From the NCBI RefSeq assembly GCF_947077775.1, contig NZ_CAMTTE010000001.1, forward strand, positions 1,302,001 to 1,366,000: 64,000 nt of DNA. Direction: 5' to 3'. The DNA is from Salinibacter pepae (GTDB lineage Bacteria > Bacteroidota > Rhodothermia > Rhodothermales > Salinibacteraceae). The first letter of the stretch is position 1, and each line of letters starts with the position of its first letter. Of this stretch, positions 17,194 to 27,517 are shown piece by piece. The notes beneath the pieces were generated by a model. It worked only from the letters and a program-made list of their open reading frames with translations. It had not been told where the DNA came from and did no database searches. Position numbers and translations under genes: made by a program.

Positions 17194-18726
17194 CTAGTCT
17201 GAGGAAGGGGTCGCCCGAAGTCGACGGATCATCTCGTCCCGATCGACCGTCCCCTTGCCCTCCTGGGCCCAGTCCTCAGGGGCAACCCGGACACACCCGG
17301 AGAGTCGTGTTCCCAACCTTCCGAGTACGTCCCGGAGTGCCGCCTCAGAGGGCCCCTCCGAGGCCGACGGATCGACGCAGAGGGCGACCGACAGGTCCTC
17401 CCCGGCCGGCGTAAACAACAGGGCGTCGTGGAGACTCGGAAACTGGCCCTTGAGGCGTGCCTCCCACGCCCCGGCCCGGACGAAACGTCCGTTCGACAGC
17501 TTGAATGCCGTGTCTTTGCGTCCTTCGAAGTAGAGGGCATCGCCCTCCCGACGGACGAGGTCGCCCGTGCGGACGGTCCGATTCGGGGCCCGTCGATCGA
17601 GGCCCTCGTGCCGCCGCCACACGCCCACGCAGGCGTTCGGCCCCTCAAACAACAGTTCGCCGTCTTCTGCCACCCGCACCTGGCATCCGAGGGGGCGCCC
17701 CAGGTAGTGTGCGGCCCACTCGCCCGGCGCCCCCAGCGCAATGCCGGGCGCAGCCTCGGTCTGCCCGTACCCCGCACGGAGCCGCGTCTCCGACAGGCGA
17801 TCCGCGAGCGGCCCTGCCACCGGGGCGCCCCCCACGATGCCCCCATGCAGGCGGCGAAGCAGCGCGGGGCCGCGGTCGGTCGCCCACAGGCGCCGAATCG
17901 TGAGCGGCACGGCCGAAAGGTGGGTGGCCCCCCACGCCTCGCCCAGGGCCACCAGGGACTTGGGATCGCGCCCTCCGGCCGGATCCCGGATGATTTCGGC
18001 ACCGGCCAGGAGCGCCGGCAGCAGGTCCAGCACCAGCCCGAAGACGTGCGACCAGGGAAGCACGGACAGCACGCGCGCCCGGCGCAAGGTCAGGTGCGGG
18101 AGGTGACTCGCCAGCACCGACAACACGTTGCGGTCCGAGAGCGCAATCCATCGGGCCCGCTCCGTGGTGCCCGAGGTGCGCAGGAGAAAGCGAACGGCAG
18201 GGGTCGGGGGCGTCTCCACTGGCCGGAGCGCATCCGGCACGGAGGCCGGCCCCGCGTACGGATCCGCAGTCCAGCGGCACGGTCCGAACTCGGGGGCGAC
18301 CGCGGCCCGGGCGTCCAGGGCCGCGCACACGCCATCGATGTCGTCGTCCGGCCGCGCCACCGCAACGGTGACGCCCTCCCACAACGCAGCGATGAGGACC
18401 TGCACGAAGGCCGTTGACGGCGGCAGGGCCACGACGAGCCGGTCTCCGGCCCGGAGCGACGCCTCGCGGAACGAGTCCGTCCACCGCCGGGCCCCCGTCC
18501 ACAGCGATCCTGCCGGGGTTGCGGCACCGTTCTTCACGAGGGCGGGCAGCCCCTCGTCCCGCAGGTGCTCGTAAAACAGCCCCCGCCACGGGTTCTCGCC
18601 GGCGGTCGCCCCATCGAACGAGCACTGTGAGCGCGCAGCGCGCAGGTCCGCAACAACCTCGGTGGGGGCCGCCGGCGCGGGCCGCGCAGCGCTGCCCGAT
18701 CGAGATGGGGGAGTCGTCGTCTCCAT
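17194..18726 (-). CDS. AMP-binding (ANL superfamily) synthetase-like protein with altered phosphate loop
   Basis: 510 residues; belongs to the acyl/aryl-CoA synthetase and ligase superfamily that activates carboxylates as acyl-AMP. Visible core motifs: the A3 loop at 184-193 reads TSGTTERARW instead of the usual TSGTTGxPKG (the second Gly and the Lys are missing); A5 GYGQTEAAPG; A7/A8 RTGDLVRREG and FEGRKDTAFKLSNGRFV; and the C-terminal A10 lysine in GKGTVDR. With A8 and A10 intact it may still be an active ligase, possibly with unusual nucleotide handling. Substrate unknown. The start is taken as METTTPP (18726); an ATG 30 bp upstream is possible. Cotranscribed downstream of a small coiled-coil gene. 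Confidence 0.82.
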   Translation of the reverse strand: METTTPPSRSGSAARPAPAAPTEVVADLRAARSQCSFDGATAGENPWRGLFYEHLRDEGLPALVKNGAATPAGSLWTGARRWTDSFREASLRAGDRLVVALPPSTAFVQVLIAALWEGVTVAVARPDDDIDGVCAALDARAAVAPEFGPCRWTADPYAGPASVPDALRPVETPPTPAVRFLLRTSGTTERARWIALSDRNVLSVLASHLPHLTLRRARVLSVLPWSHVFGLVLDLLPALLAGAEIIRDPAGGRDPKSLVALGEAWGATHLSAVPLTIRRLWATDRGPALLRRLHGGIVGGAPVAGPLADRLSETRLRAGYGQTEAAPGIALGAPGEWAAHYLGRPLGCQVRVAEDGELLFEGPNACVGVWRRHEGLDRRAPNRTVRTGDLVRREGDALYFEGRKDTAFKLSNGRFVRAGAWEARLKGQFPSLHDALLFTPAGEDLSVALCVDPSASEGPSEAALRDVLGRLGTRLSGCVRVAPEDWAQEGKGTVDRDEMIRRLRATPSSD

Positions 18727-18785
18727 GGAAGGTCGGGCAGGGGGGGCGTAGAACACGACGAAACCGACGAACGAGGACCGGGCCG

Positions 18786-19079
18786 TCAGCCGGACGTTCC
18801 GTTCGTCTCTTCCTCCGGCTTGACGGGCAGCTCGGGGTGATCACGCTCCGCGTACAACTCTTCGAGCTGATCCGCCATGTTTTCAATCATCCGAAGCGCC
18901 TTTTCGGGGTTTTCCACCCCGGCCTCCACGAGGGCCTCGCGCTGGACCGATAGGGCCTCCGCCTGCTTCCGCAGACGCCGTACTTCGGACACGACGGCGT
19001 CGGAATCCTCCACGGCGAGCACATCGACCAGTTCGCTCCATTGTGCTCGGTACCAGTCGAGGTCGTGGTCGTCGTTCAT
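18786..19079 (-). CDS. Small acidic coiled-coil protein, 97 aa
   Basis: Not assignable to a named family. A soluble, very acidic protein: N-terminal LDWYRAQWSELVDVL with two tryptophans, then a long helical/coiled-coil stretch (residues 28-78, with SEVRRLRKQAEALSVQREAL and ENMADQLEELYAER) and a short charged tail. The size and composition are consistent with a small regulator or a structural partner. It lies 59 bp upstream of the ANL gene on the same strand, so is probably in one transcript with it. Upstream is a 185-bp gap to the phosphohexomutase gene. Confidence 0.7.
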   Translation of the reverse strand: MNDDHDLDWYRAQWSELVDVLAVEDSDAVVSEVRRLRKQAEALSVQREALVEAGVENPEKALRMIENMADQLEELYAERDHPELPVKPEEETNGTSG

Positions 19080-19264
19080 TGAACTGACGGTCTTGGACGC
19101 AAGGTTGAAACGAGTCCTCCCCCACTCGCGGCCGGAGGCAGGCGCTCTTGGGTTAACAACGAGTGGGGTCGCATCGTGGGTTTTCTGTGTGGGAAGCTTG
19201 AATTTGGGCCTTCAACGGGCGGTTCCTGTTCACAGAACAACGATCCCGAAAAAGATGCCTCGCC

Positions 19265-20674
19265 CTACGTCGCCTCCAGTGCATCGATCTGCTCCCGCAG
19301 TTCTCCACAAAAGCGGTCCGCGAGGGCCTGCGCGTCGTCCTGGGTCGGGGCTTCCGTGTACACCCGGAGAATGGGTTCGGTATTGGAGGGCCGCATGTGC
19401 ACCCAGGACTCGTCGAAGTTGATTTTGAGCCCATCGAGGGTCGACTGGTTCGTGCCACTGTATTTCTCCGCCAGCGCTGCGAGGAGCCGGTCGGGGGCCA
19501 CGTCGGGGAGCGGCAGGTTGTCCTTCGCCATGGCGTAGTGGGGCAGGTCGTCGTGGAGCGTTCCCAGGGACCGCCCCGAGTCGGCCAGGTGTTGAAGAAC
19601 GAGGGCCGTTCCGGCGAGGGCATCCCGGCCGTAGTGCAGGCCCGGTAGAATGACGCCGCCGTTCCCCTCCCCGCCCAGCACAGCGTCGACCTCCTTCATG
19701 CGCTGCACCACGTTGATCTCGCCGACGGCGGAGCGGTAGACCGGCTGGCCGTGGCGGGCGGCCACGTCGTCGATGGCCCGGGACGAGGACAGGTTGGTCA
19801 CGAAGGGCCCCTCGCGGTGCCGCCACAGGAAGTCCGCCGCCAGCACCTGAGTAAGCTCTTCCAGCACGAAGCGCCCCTGGTCGTCGACCAGGGCGAGGCG
19901 GTCGGCGTCGGGGTCCACCGCCAGCCCGAGGTCGGCCTCGTGCTCGGGCACCGCCGCCGTGAGCTCAGTGAGGTGATCGGGGCGCGGCTCGGCGGGATGG
20001 GCAAAGGCGCCGGTGGGATCGCAGTGGAGGCAGTGGACGTTCTCTTCGGCCACGCCCAGGCGGTGCAGGAGGCGCGGCAGGGCAACCCCGCCCACGGAGT
20101 TGATGCCGTCCACAACCACGCTCAGGTTCTGCGCGGCGATCCGCCCCGGATCAATGAGGTCGAGGGCCAAGATCTCGTCGATGTGCTCGGGAAGGGCGTT
20201 GCGGGAGCGGTACCCGCCGAGGGCGGCGTGCGGTACAGGGGCGGCCTCTCCGGCCTCGGCACGTTCAATGACGGCCTCCCCTTGTGCCGGCGTCAGAAAC
20301 TCTCCCGCCTCGTTGAGCAGCTTGAGGGCGTTCCACTCTTCCGGGTTGTGCGAGGCGCTCATCACGATGCCGCCGGCGGCTTCTTCCTGCAGCACGGCCA
20401 TCTCGACGGTGGGCGTGGTGGCCATTCCGAGGTCCACCACGTCGCACCCCATCCCGCGCAGCGTCCCAATGACGATCTGGGCGCAGGCGTCTCCGGATGG
20501 GCGGGCGTCGCGCCCCACGACGACACGGGATGGGCGGTCCACGGCATTGGCCCGTTCACGACACCACGTGCCGAAGGCCCCGGCATACCGCACGAGGACG
20601 GAAGGATCCAGGCCCTGCCCGACGATGCCACGGATGCCGGAGATGGACGCAATCAGGGTGTCGTTCGTAGCCAT
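19265..20674 (-). CDS. glmM: Phosphoglucosamine mutase / phosphohexomutase
   Basis: 469 residues of the alpha-D-phosphohexomutase family. Catalytic phosphoserine Ser108 in MSASHNPEEW, metal-binding loop DPDADRLALVD, sugar-binding loop GGEGNGGVILP and the C-terminal phosphate-binding RPSNTEPILRVYTEA are all present. The opening SISGIRGIVGQGLDP and the TTPTVEMAV segment favour the GlmM-like group (glucosamine-6-P to glucosamine-1-P, for peptidoglycan and LPS precursors), but phosphomannomutase activity cannot be excluded by eye. An acidic, halophile-type protein. Divergent from ctaA with 224 bp between them. Confidence 0.9.
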   Translation of the reverse strand: MATNDTLIASISGIRGIVGQGLDPSVLVRYAGAFGTWCRERANAVDRPSRVVVGRDARPSGDACAQIVIGTLRGMGCDVVDLGMATTPTVEMAVLQEEAAGGIVMSASHNPEEWNALKLLNEAGEFLTPAQGEAVIERAEAGEAAPVPHAALGGYRSRNALPEHIDEILALDLIDPGRIAAQNLSVVVDGINSVGGVALPRLLHRLGVAEENVHCLHCDPTGAFAHPAEPRPDHLTELTAAVPEHEADLGLAVDPDADRLALVDDQGRFVLEELTQVLAADFLWRHREGPFVTNLSSSRAIDDVAARHGQPVYRSAVGEINVVQRMKEVDAVLGGEGNGGVILPGLHYGRDALAGTALVLQHLADSGRSLGTLHDDLPHYAMAKDNLPLPDVAPDRLLAALAEKYSGTNQSTLDGLKINFDESWVHMRPSNTEPILRVYTEAPTQDDAQALADRFCGELREQIDALEAT

Positions 20675-20769
20675 GAGTCAGGGAGGGGATGGAAACAGAG
20701 TTGACCGTGCAGGCGAAACAGGTGCGCGGCGGAGGAGATGGGAAAAGGCCGAAAAGGCGTAGGAAAGCC

Positions 20770-20830
20770 CCCACCAATGGTTCCCGTTTGCGGCCTCTTT
20801 ACGGAACCGGAATGCCCCCCTCTTGGTGGG
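20770..20830. promoter_or_regulatory. Nested inverted repeat in the glmM-ctaA divergent region
   Basis: An outer stem CCCACCAA (20770-20777) / TTGGTGGG (20823-20830) encloses an inner stem GGTTCC (20779-20784) / GGAACC (20803-20808). In the rightward direction this would fold as a two-tier hairpin about 70 bp before the ctaA start; an A+T-rich stretch with a near-palindrome (CTAAAGATCTTAG) follows it and probably holds a promoter. It could be an RNA leader structure or a regulator site; neither is shown. Confidence 0.4.
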
Positions 20831-20898
20831 ATCGTTAAGCCTAAAGATCTTAGAAAGACGTTTGGTTTTGCTACGGTATTAACGGCTTCTCCACCGCC

Positions 20899-21891
20899 AT
20901 GTCTCCCTCACGTTCTCGTGCTTCCGACTGGACCTGGCGCCGCCGGTTCTCGGCGTGTACGGTCCTCCTGACCGTCTTTCTCCTCTCCTGGGGTGGGGTG
21001 GTGACCAGTATCGGCGCCGGCATGGCGTTTCCGGACTGGCCCACCTCGCTCGGCTCCTACAACCTCATCAATCCGGTTGAGGAGTGGTGGCTGGTGCCGG
21101 CCTATCTCGCCGAGCACGGGCACCGCCTCATCGCGAGCCTCGTCGGCGCGTTCACGGTGGCGTTGGCCGCCTGGACCTGGTGGGAGGACCCACGGGCCTG
21201 GATGCGGAAGCTGGGCCTCGCGGCCGTCGCGCTGGTCGTCCTTCAGGGCCTCCTTGGGGGCCTGCGCGTCCTTTGGGTCTCGCTGGACCTCGCGATGGTG
21301 CATGCCTGCGTCGCGCAGCTCTTCTTCGCCGTCCTGGTGGCCATGACGCTATTCGTCACCGACACGTGGCGCCGCCGGGACGGCGTGTTGCCCCAGACCG
21401 ACTCCGCCCGTCACCTGCGCCGCTGGGCGTACGCCGCGGCCGTGTTCATCTACCTGCAGATTGTCCTGGGGGCCCTGCTGCGGCACCCGGGGGCGGGCAT
21501 GTCGGGGGGCTACACGACGCTGCACGTCGCCGGGGCCTTTGCGGTGGTTGGGGTCGTCCTCGGGGCCTTCGTGGTCGCGGAAAAGCACTTTGACTCGGTG
21601 CCGGCGGTGCGCCGCACCGCCTGGGTCCTGCTTGGCACCATGGGGCTTCAGTTTGCCCTCGGCCTCGCATCCCTGCTTCTCACCCTGTACGAGCCGGGCG
21701 GTCAGGCCGGCGTCATTGCGTACGTGGTGCTCACGGTGGCTCACCTCGTGGTCGGCGCCGTGCTGCTCGGGGCGTCGGTCGTGATGAGCCTGTTGACGTC
21801 GCGTCGCCCCCAACACGCATCCCCCTCTGCCCCCACCAGTGGCGCGACGCGGGACGTCCCCGAGCGGTCGCTCGCAAGGGCCGAGCCGTAG
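20899..21891 (+). CDS. ctaA: Heme A synthase, CtaA/Cox15 family
   Basis: Integral membrane enzyme converting heme O to heme A for aa3-type cytochrome oxidase. 330 residues with about eight membrane segments. Expected heme-ligand histidines are seen in AEHGHRLIAS, MVHACVAQLFF, TTLHVAGAF and TVAHLVVGA, and the family's WGGVVTSIGAGMAFPDWP opening is present. The C-terminal 30 residues are Ser/Pro/Arg rich and cytoplasmic. It is followed 52 bp later by heme O synthase, which supplies its substrate. Confidence 0.95.
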   Translation: MSPSRSRASDWTWRRRFSACTVLLTVFLLSWGGVVTSIGAGMAFPDWPTSLGSYNLINPVEEWWLVPAYLAEHGHRLIASLVGAFTVALAAWTWWEDPRAWMRKLGLAAVALVVLQGLLGGLRVLWVSLDLAMVHACVAQLFFAVLVAMTLFVTDTWRRRDGVLPQTDSARHLRRWAYAAAVFIYLQIVLGALLRHPGAGMSGGYTTLHVAGAFAVVGVVLGAFVVAEKHFDSVPAVRRTAWVLLGTMGLQFALGLASLLLTLYEPGGQAGVIAYVVLTVAHLVVGAVLLGASVVMSLLTSRRPQHASPSAPTSGATRDVPERSLARAEP

Positions 21892-21943
21892 CCCCCACAG
21901 CGCTTGCCCCTTCGCCGCTCTTCCTGCCTGATCATTCTCGTTC

Positions 21944-22894
21944 ATGGAGTCCCCACCCAACGGGTCGTCCGACTCCCCTGTGGCCGTTACGACGGCCCCC
22001 TCTACGACCGACGCGCAGGCCTCCGGGCGCACCCTCGGGGCCGTGCTCTGGGACTACCTCATCCTGGCCAAGCCCGAAATTTCGTCGGTGGTCACCCTGT
22101 CGGCGTTCGCGGGCTTTTTGATCGGGTCCCCGACCGGGCTGGACGGCGGCACGTTGCTCTGGACCATGCTCGGTACGGCCCTCTGTGCCGGAGGCGTGGG
22201 CACGCTCAACCACGTGCTGGAGCGACGGTACGACGCGCAAATGAAGCGGACGGCACAGCGCCCCCTTCCCGCCGGACGGGCCGACCCCAAGATGGCCCGG
22301 CGCGTGGGCATCCTCCTGATCTGCCTTGCCGTTGGCCTCCTGTGCCCACTCGTCAATGTCCTCACGGCCGTGCTGGCGGCCCTCACGGCCGTGCTGTACC
22401 TGTTCGTCTACACGCCCCTGAAGCGGACGACGAAATGGAACACGCTGGTCGGGACGGTGCCGGGGGCGCTTCCGGCCCTGGGCGGCTACACGGCCGCAAC
22501 CGGCCACCTTGGAGCGGGCGGATGGGCGACCTTTGGGATCCTCGCGACGTGGCAGATGCCCCACTTTCTGTCCCTGGCCTGGATGTACCGGAAGGACTAC
22601 GCGCGCGGCGACTACGCCATGCTGCCGGTCGTGGAGCCGGACGGCAACTCCACCGCGGCTCAGATGATCGGCTTCGCCGCGCTGCTCGTGCCCGTGAGCG
22701 TTCTGCCGGTCCTGACCGAGGCCGCCGGGTGGATCTACGGCGCCGGCGTGGTGCCGCTCGGCCTGTGGTTCCTGTGGACGACGATCGTCTTCCACGGGGA
22801 GCGGACGGGGCAAAAGGCCAAGCGTGTTCTGAAAGCATCAGTGCTTTACATCCCGGGCCTCGTGGCCCTCCTGCTCGTGGACTGGTTTCTCTGA
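21944..22894 (+). CDS. ctaB: Heme O synthase (protoheme IX farnesyltransferase)
   Basis: UbiA-superfamily prenyltransferase that attaches farnesyl to heme B. 316 residues with a 30-residue polar N-terminus and about nine membrane helices. Both allylic-diphosphate motifs are visible: NHVLERRYDAQMKRTAQRPL and the second loop YTPLKRTTKWNTLVG, along with AKPEISSVVTLSAF near the start and MPHFLSLAWMYRKDYARGDY. It is directly downstream of ctaA (52 bp) and 70 bp upstream of an ABC-type ATPase, in one apparent operon. Confidence 0.96.
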   Translation: MESPPNGSSDSPVAVTTAPSTTDAQASGRTLGAVLWDYLILAKPEISSVVTLSAFAGFLIGSPTGLDGGTLLWTMLGTALCAGGVGTLNHVLERRYDAQMKRTAQRPLPAGRADPKMARRVGILLICLAVGLLCPLVNVLTAVLAALTAVLYLFVYTPLKRTTKWNTLVGTVPGALPALGGYTAATGHLGAGGWATFGILATWQMPHFLSLAWMYRKDYARGDYAMLPVVEPDGNSTAAQMIGFAALLVPVSVLPVLTEAAGWIYGAGVVPLGLWFLWTTIVFHGERTGQKAKRVLKASVLYIPGLVALLLVDWFL

Positions 22895-22964
22895 GTCCCG
22901 ACGGGCGGCATTCCGCCGCCGCCCCCAGTGCTTCCCTGTTTGAACGCCCACACGCAACCCATCC

Positions 22965-23930
22965 ATGCCCGCCCCTGCCGTCGACATTCAAAAGGTGCAC
23001 CACAGCTACGGGGCCCACCCGGCCCTGCGGGACGTCACCCTCCAGGTGGACCCGGGCGCGCTGTACGGCCTGCTCGGCCCCAACGGCAGCGGCAAGACAA
23101 CGCTTTTCCGAATCCTGTCGACACTGATGCCCCCCTCGGAGGGCCGGGCGCGCGTCTTTGGGCTCGATACGGCTCGGGAGTCCGGGGCCGTGCGGCAACG
23201 CATCGGGACGGTCTTCCAGGAGGCGGCCCTCGACGAGGCGTTGACCGTCCGCGAGAACCTGCGGTTTCAGGGCGCCCTTTATGGCCTGCACGGCGCGGAG
23301 CGTCGCGAGCGCACCGAAGACCTGCTCCGGCGCCTCGACGTGGCCGACCGGGCGGCCGATCCGGTCGCCGACCTGTCGGGGGGGCTCCGGCGCCGCGTGG
23401 ACCTCGCCCGCGGCCTGCTGCACCGCCCGGACCTGCTGCTGCTCGACGAGCCGACCTCGGGCCTCGACCCCGCCGCCCGACGCACGTTCTGGGCGGCCGT
23501 GCAGCAATTGCGGGCGGACGAGGGGACCACGCTCCTGCTGGCGACCCACCTCATGGACGAGGCGGAGCGCTGCGACCGGGTCGGCATTCTCTCGGACGGG
23601 GCCCTGGTGGCCGACGGCCGGCCGAGCACCCTGAAGGCCGACCTGGGGGACGAAACCATCTGGCTGGAGGCCGACGCCCCCCCCGCCCTGCGCGACCGCA
23701 TCGAGGCCCAGTTCGGCGTGCCGACCCGCATCGTGGGCGCGACCGTGCAGGTCGCTCCGCCCGATCCGCCCGCGTTCCTGTCGTCGCTCTACGAGGCCCT
23801 GAGCGACCACATCCGGAGCGCCACGATCCGGACGCCAACCCTGGAGGACGTGTTCATGGTCCATGCCGGCGTCTCCCCCACGGAGTCCCGCGAGCGCGTT
23901 CTCGCCCGCGGGGACGACTCGAACGACTAA
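22965..23930 (+). CDS. ABC transporter ATP-binding protein (partner of the downstream ABC-2 permease)
   Basis: 321 residues. Walker A GPNGSGKTT (38-46), signature LSGGLRRRVDLARGLL, Walker B DLLLLDEPTSGLDP and the H-loop LLATHLMDEAE are intact. The C-terminal 90 residues are the extension typical of drug/CcmA/NosF-type ATPases. Placed between ctaB and an ABC-2 permease, it probably drives export of something needed for oxidase assembly; the substrate is unknown. The TAA stop (23928-23930) is made partly by the left end of an inserted miniature element; before insertion the stop would have been TAG in the same place, so the protein is unchanged. Confidence 0.92.
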   Translation: MPAPAVDIQKVHHSYGAHPALRDVTLQVDPGALYGLLGPNGSGKTTLFRILSTLMPPSEGRARVFGLDTARESGAVRQRIGTVFQEAALDEALTVRENLRFQGALYGLHGAERRERTEDLLRRLDVADRAADPVADLSGGLRRRVDLARGLLHRPDLLLLDEPTSGLDPAARRTFWAAVQQLRADEGTTLLLATHLMDEAERCDRVGILSDGALVADGRPSTLKADLGDETIWLEADAPPALRDRIEAQFGVPTRIVGATVQVAPPDPPAFLSSLYEALSDHIRSATIRTPTLEDVFMVHAGVSPTESRERVLARGDDSND

Positions 23931-24196
23931 GTAGACACGCAAAAGAACCTTCCGGGTGCGTCATTCCGGGCGTAGCGAAGCGGAGCCGAGACACGAGCGA
24001 AGCGACTGATGAACTAAATCTCTTCGCAGGCCGGCAGAAGCGCCCGTCCGACCGATGAGTCCTGAAATCAACATCCTCGCCGAGTCGGGGCAATTTCCAG
24101 CGGATGACCCTGCGGGCCCCTTCGACGCCCGCCTCCCTTCGATCGTCGGTCGCTCAGAATAAGCTCGAATAAATGTATTTCCTCGTGTCTACTTAG
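23927..24196. mobile_element. IS630/Tc1-type miniature inverted-repeat element (MITE-like)
   Basis: Perfect 13-bp inverted ends CTAAGTAGACACG (23927-23939) and CGTGTCTACTTAG (24184-24196). Read as an insertion with TA duplication, the ends are AGTAGACACG and the target was CTAG, the preferred IS630 target: left flank C-TA, right flank TA-G. The element is about 268 bp, has no open frame able to code a transposase, and so would need one in trans. It sits between the ABC ATPase and permease genes; removing it restores a TAG stop and a 44-bp gap. The interior contains two GCGAAGCG copies (around 23970 and 23998). Confidence 0.72.
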
Positions 24197-24240
24197 GCGT
24201 CCGCCACTGCCCTCTCCCCTTGCCTTTCCCCTCCCGCAGA

Positions 24241-25023
24241 ATGAGTGCACTGCGCACCATTGGGGCCCTCACGGCCCGCGAAATGCTCAAGTTTGTCCGC
24301 GACCGAAGCCGCGTGCTGGGCGCCCTCGCACAGCCGCTGGCCCTCTGGCTCCTGTTGGGGCTGGGGTTTCAGAACACCTTTCAGCCCCCGCAGGGCAGCG
24401 TCGGGGGGAGCTACGGGGCGTTTCTCCTACCGGGCATCCTCGCCCTGGTGCTCCTCTTCACCGCCATCTTCTCCACCATCTCCATCGTCGAGGAGCGCAC
24501 GTCGGGCTTCCTTCAGGCCGTTCTGGTCGCCCCCACCCCGCGCACGGCGCTCGTCTTCGGCACCACCCTGGGGGGCACCCTGCTGGCCACGGTTCAGGCC
24601 CTGCTGTTTCTGGGCGCCCTGCCGCTCATCGATCTCTCGCCCGGCGTGGCGGGGGTGGGCATGATCGTAGCCGTGTGCCTCCTCACGGGCCTGGCCTTCA
24701 CCGCCCTCGGCTTCGCCATCGCGTGGCGCATGGAGACCACGCGCGGTTTCCACGCGGTCATGAACCTGTTTCTGCTGCCGCTCTGGTTTCTGTCGGGGGC
24801 CATGTTTCCGGTGGACGGGGCGGCGCCGGTGCTGCAGGTCGTGATGTGGGGCAACCCGGTCTCCTACGCCGTCAGTGGCCTCCGGCACGGCTTCCACGGG
24901 TTTGCCGGCACGCCCGCCGCCCTGGCAGGGCCGGGCGTGTGCCTGGCCGTGACCGGTGCCTTCGCGGTGCTCATGACGGGGCTGGCGGTGTGGCAGGTGC
25001 GTCGGCCTTTCTTCCAAACGTGA
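24241..25023 (+). CDS. ABC-2 type transporter permease
   Basis: 260 residues starting MSALRTIGALTAREML at 24241 (an upstream in-frame ATG at 24220 is less likely). Six predicted membrane segments and the ABC-2 pattern: LAQPLALWLLLGLGF, FLLPGILALVLLFTAIFSTI, SIVEERTSGFLQAVLVAP, and AMFPVDGAAPVLQVVMWGNPVSY. It pairs with the upstream ATPase. The two were probably 44 bp apart until the miniature element was inserted. Convergent with rnhB (37 bp between stops). Confidence 0.92.
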   Translation: MSALRTIGALTAREMLKFVRDRSRVLGALAQPLALWLLLGLGFQNTFQPPQGSVGGSYGAFLLPGILALVLLFTAIFSTISIVEERTSGFLQAVLVAPTPRTALVFGTTLGGTLLATVQALLFLGALPLIDLSPGVAGVGMIVAVCLLTGLAFTALGFAIAWRMETTRGFHAVMNLFLLPLWFLSGAMFPVDGAAPVLQVVMWGNPVSYAVSGLRHGFHGFAGTPAALAGPGVCLAVTGAFAVLMTGLAVWQVRRPFFQT

Positions 25024-25060
25024 CGAGGGCGGCGCCGCCCGCCGTGGCTTCCCGTGCGCC

Positions 25061-25663
25061 TCAGTCCCGAAAAAGCGTGAACGACTGGCGGTGATGGGGC
25101 GTCGCGCCGTGCTCGCGGAGCGCGTCGTAGTGCTGCTGGGTGGGGTAGCCGACGTTCGACGCCCAGTCGTACTCGGGATGTGCCTCGTGCAGGTCGCGCA
25201 TGAGGGCGTCCCGCTCGGTCTTTGCGAGGATGGACGCGGCGGCGATGGACTGGCTCTTTGCGTCCCCCTTCACGACCGTCTCATGGGGCCACGGCGCGTC
25301 GACGAGGTTTCGGTCCCACTGGTTGCCGTCCACGAGCACAAAGTCGGGAGGGGGCCGGCAACCGGACGCGGCGCGGCGCATGGCTTCGAGGGCCGCCTGG
25401 AGAATGTTGCGGTCGTCAATCTCCCTCGGAGAGCAGCGGGCAATGGACGCGGCCACGGCTTCGTCTTCGATCGTGGCCCGGGCGTCGAGGCGCTGCCCTT
25501 CGGAGAGCGCCTTGCTGTCCTGAATGGCCGTGATCTCGACCTGTGGCGGCATGATGACGGCGGCGGCGACAACCGGACCGGCCAGGCACCCTCGCCCGGC
25601 CTCGTCGAGCCCGGCCACACGTTCGTAGCCGTCGGCCCAGAGCCGACGTTCGTGGGAAAGCAT
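25061..25663 (-). CDS. rnhB: Ribonuclease HII
   Basis: Removes ribonucleotides from DNA and RNA of RNA-DNA hybrids. 200 residues starting MLSHERRLWADG at the ATG complement 25661-25663. The catalytic acidic residues are Asp20-Glu21 in GLDEAGRGCLAGPVVAAAV, the Asp of FVLVDGNQ and the Asp of KGDAKSQSIAAASILAK; the DWASNVGYPTQQHYDAL tail is typical. The frame continues upstream to 25879, but that part overlaps the pckA promoter and is not family-like. Convergent with the ABC permease, divergent from pckA. Confidence 0.96.
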   Translation of the reverse strand: MLSHERRLWADGYERVAGLDEAGRGCLAGPVVAAAVIMPPQVEITAIQDSKALSEGQRLDARATIEDEAVAASIARCSPREIDDRNILQAALEAMRRAASGCRPPPDFVLVDGNQWDRNLVDAPWPHETVVKGDAKSQSIAAASILAKTERDALMRDLHEAHPEYDWASNVGYPTQQHYDALREHGATPHHRQSFTLFRD

Positions 25664-25884
25664 GCGGGGATCCTCCGAAAAGCAAACAGAATGCGTAACA
25701 ACGAGCGGGCAGGCCCCGTCCCCACCCTGCGGACGCGCAGAGTCGTTGCGGGGCCATGCCCGACACCGGATACAGGACGGCGCCCCACATCGATCCGGCC
25801 GGTCCACTACACATTCGGACGCATCTTTTTGTACATTGAGGATCACTCCACGCACCTCACGCCGCACACATTTCCCCAATTGTC
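25664..25884. other. Divergent rnhB/pckA promoter region
   Basis: 221 bp with no gene. An A+T-richer segment near 25810-25860 (ATCTTTTTGTACATTGAGG) directly before pckA is the best candidate for the pckA promoter in a Bacteroidota-type layout, but box assignment is uncertain. Confidence 0.4.
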
Positions 25885-27477
<1,593 letters not shown>

Positions 27478-27517
27478 GTCGCCAGGGATGGGCTCGCCCG
27501 GCCCGTCTCGGCGGGGG

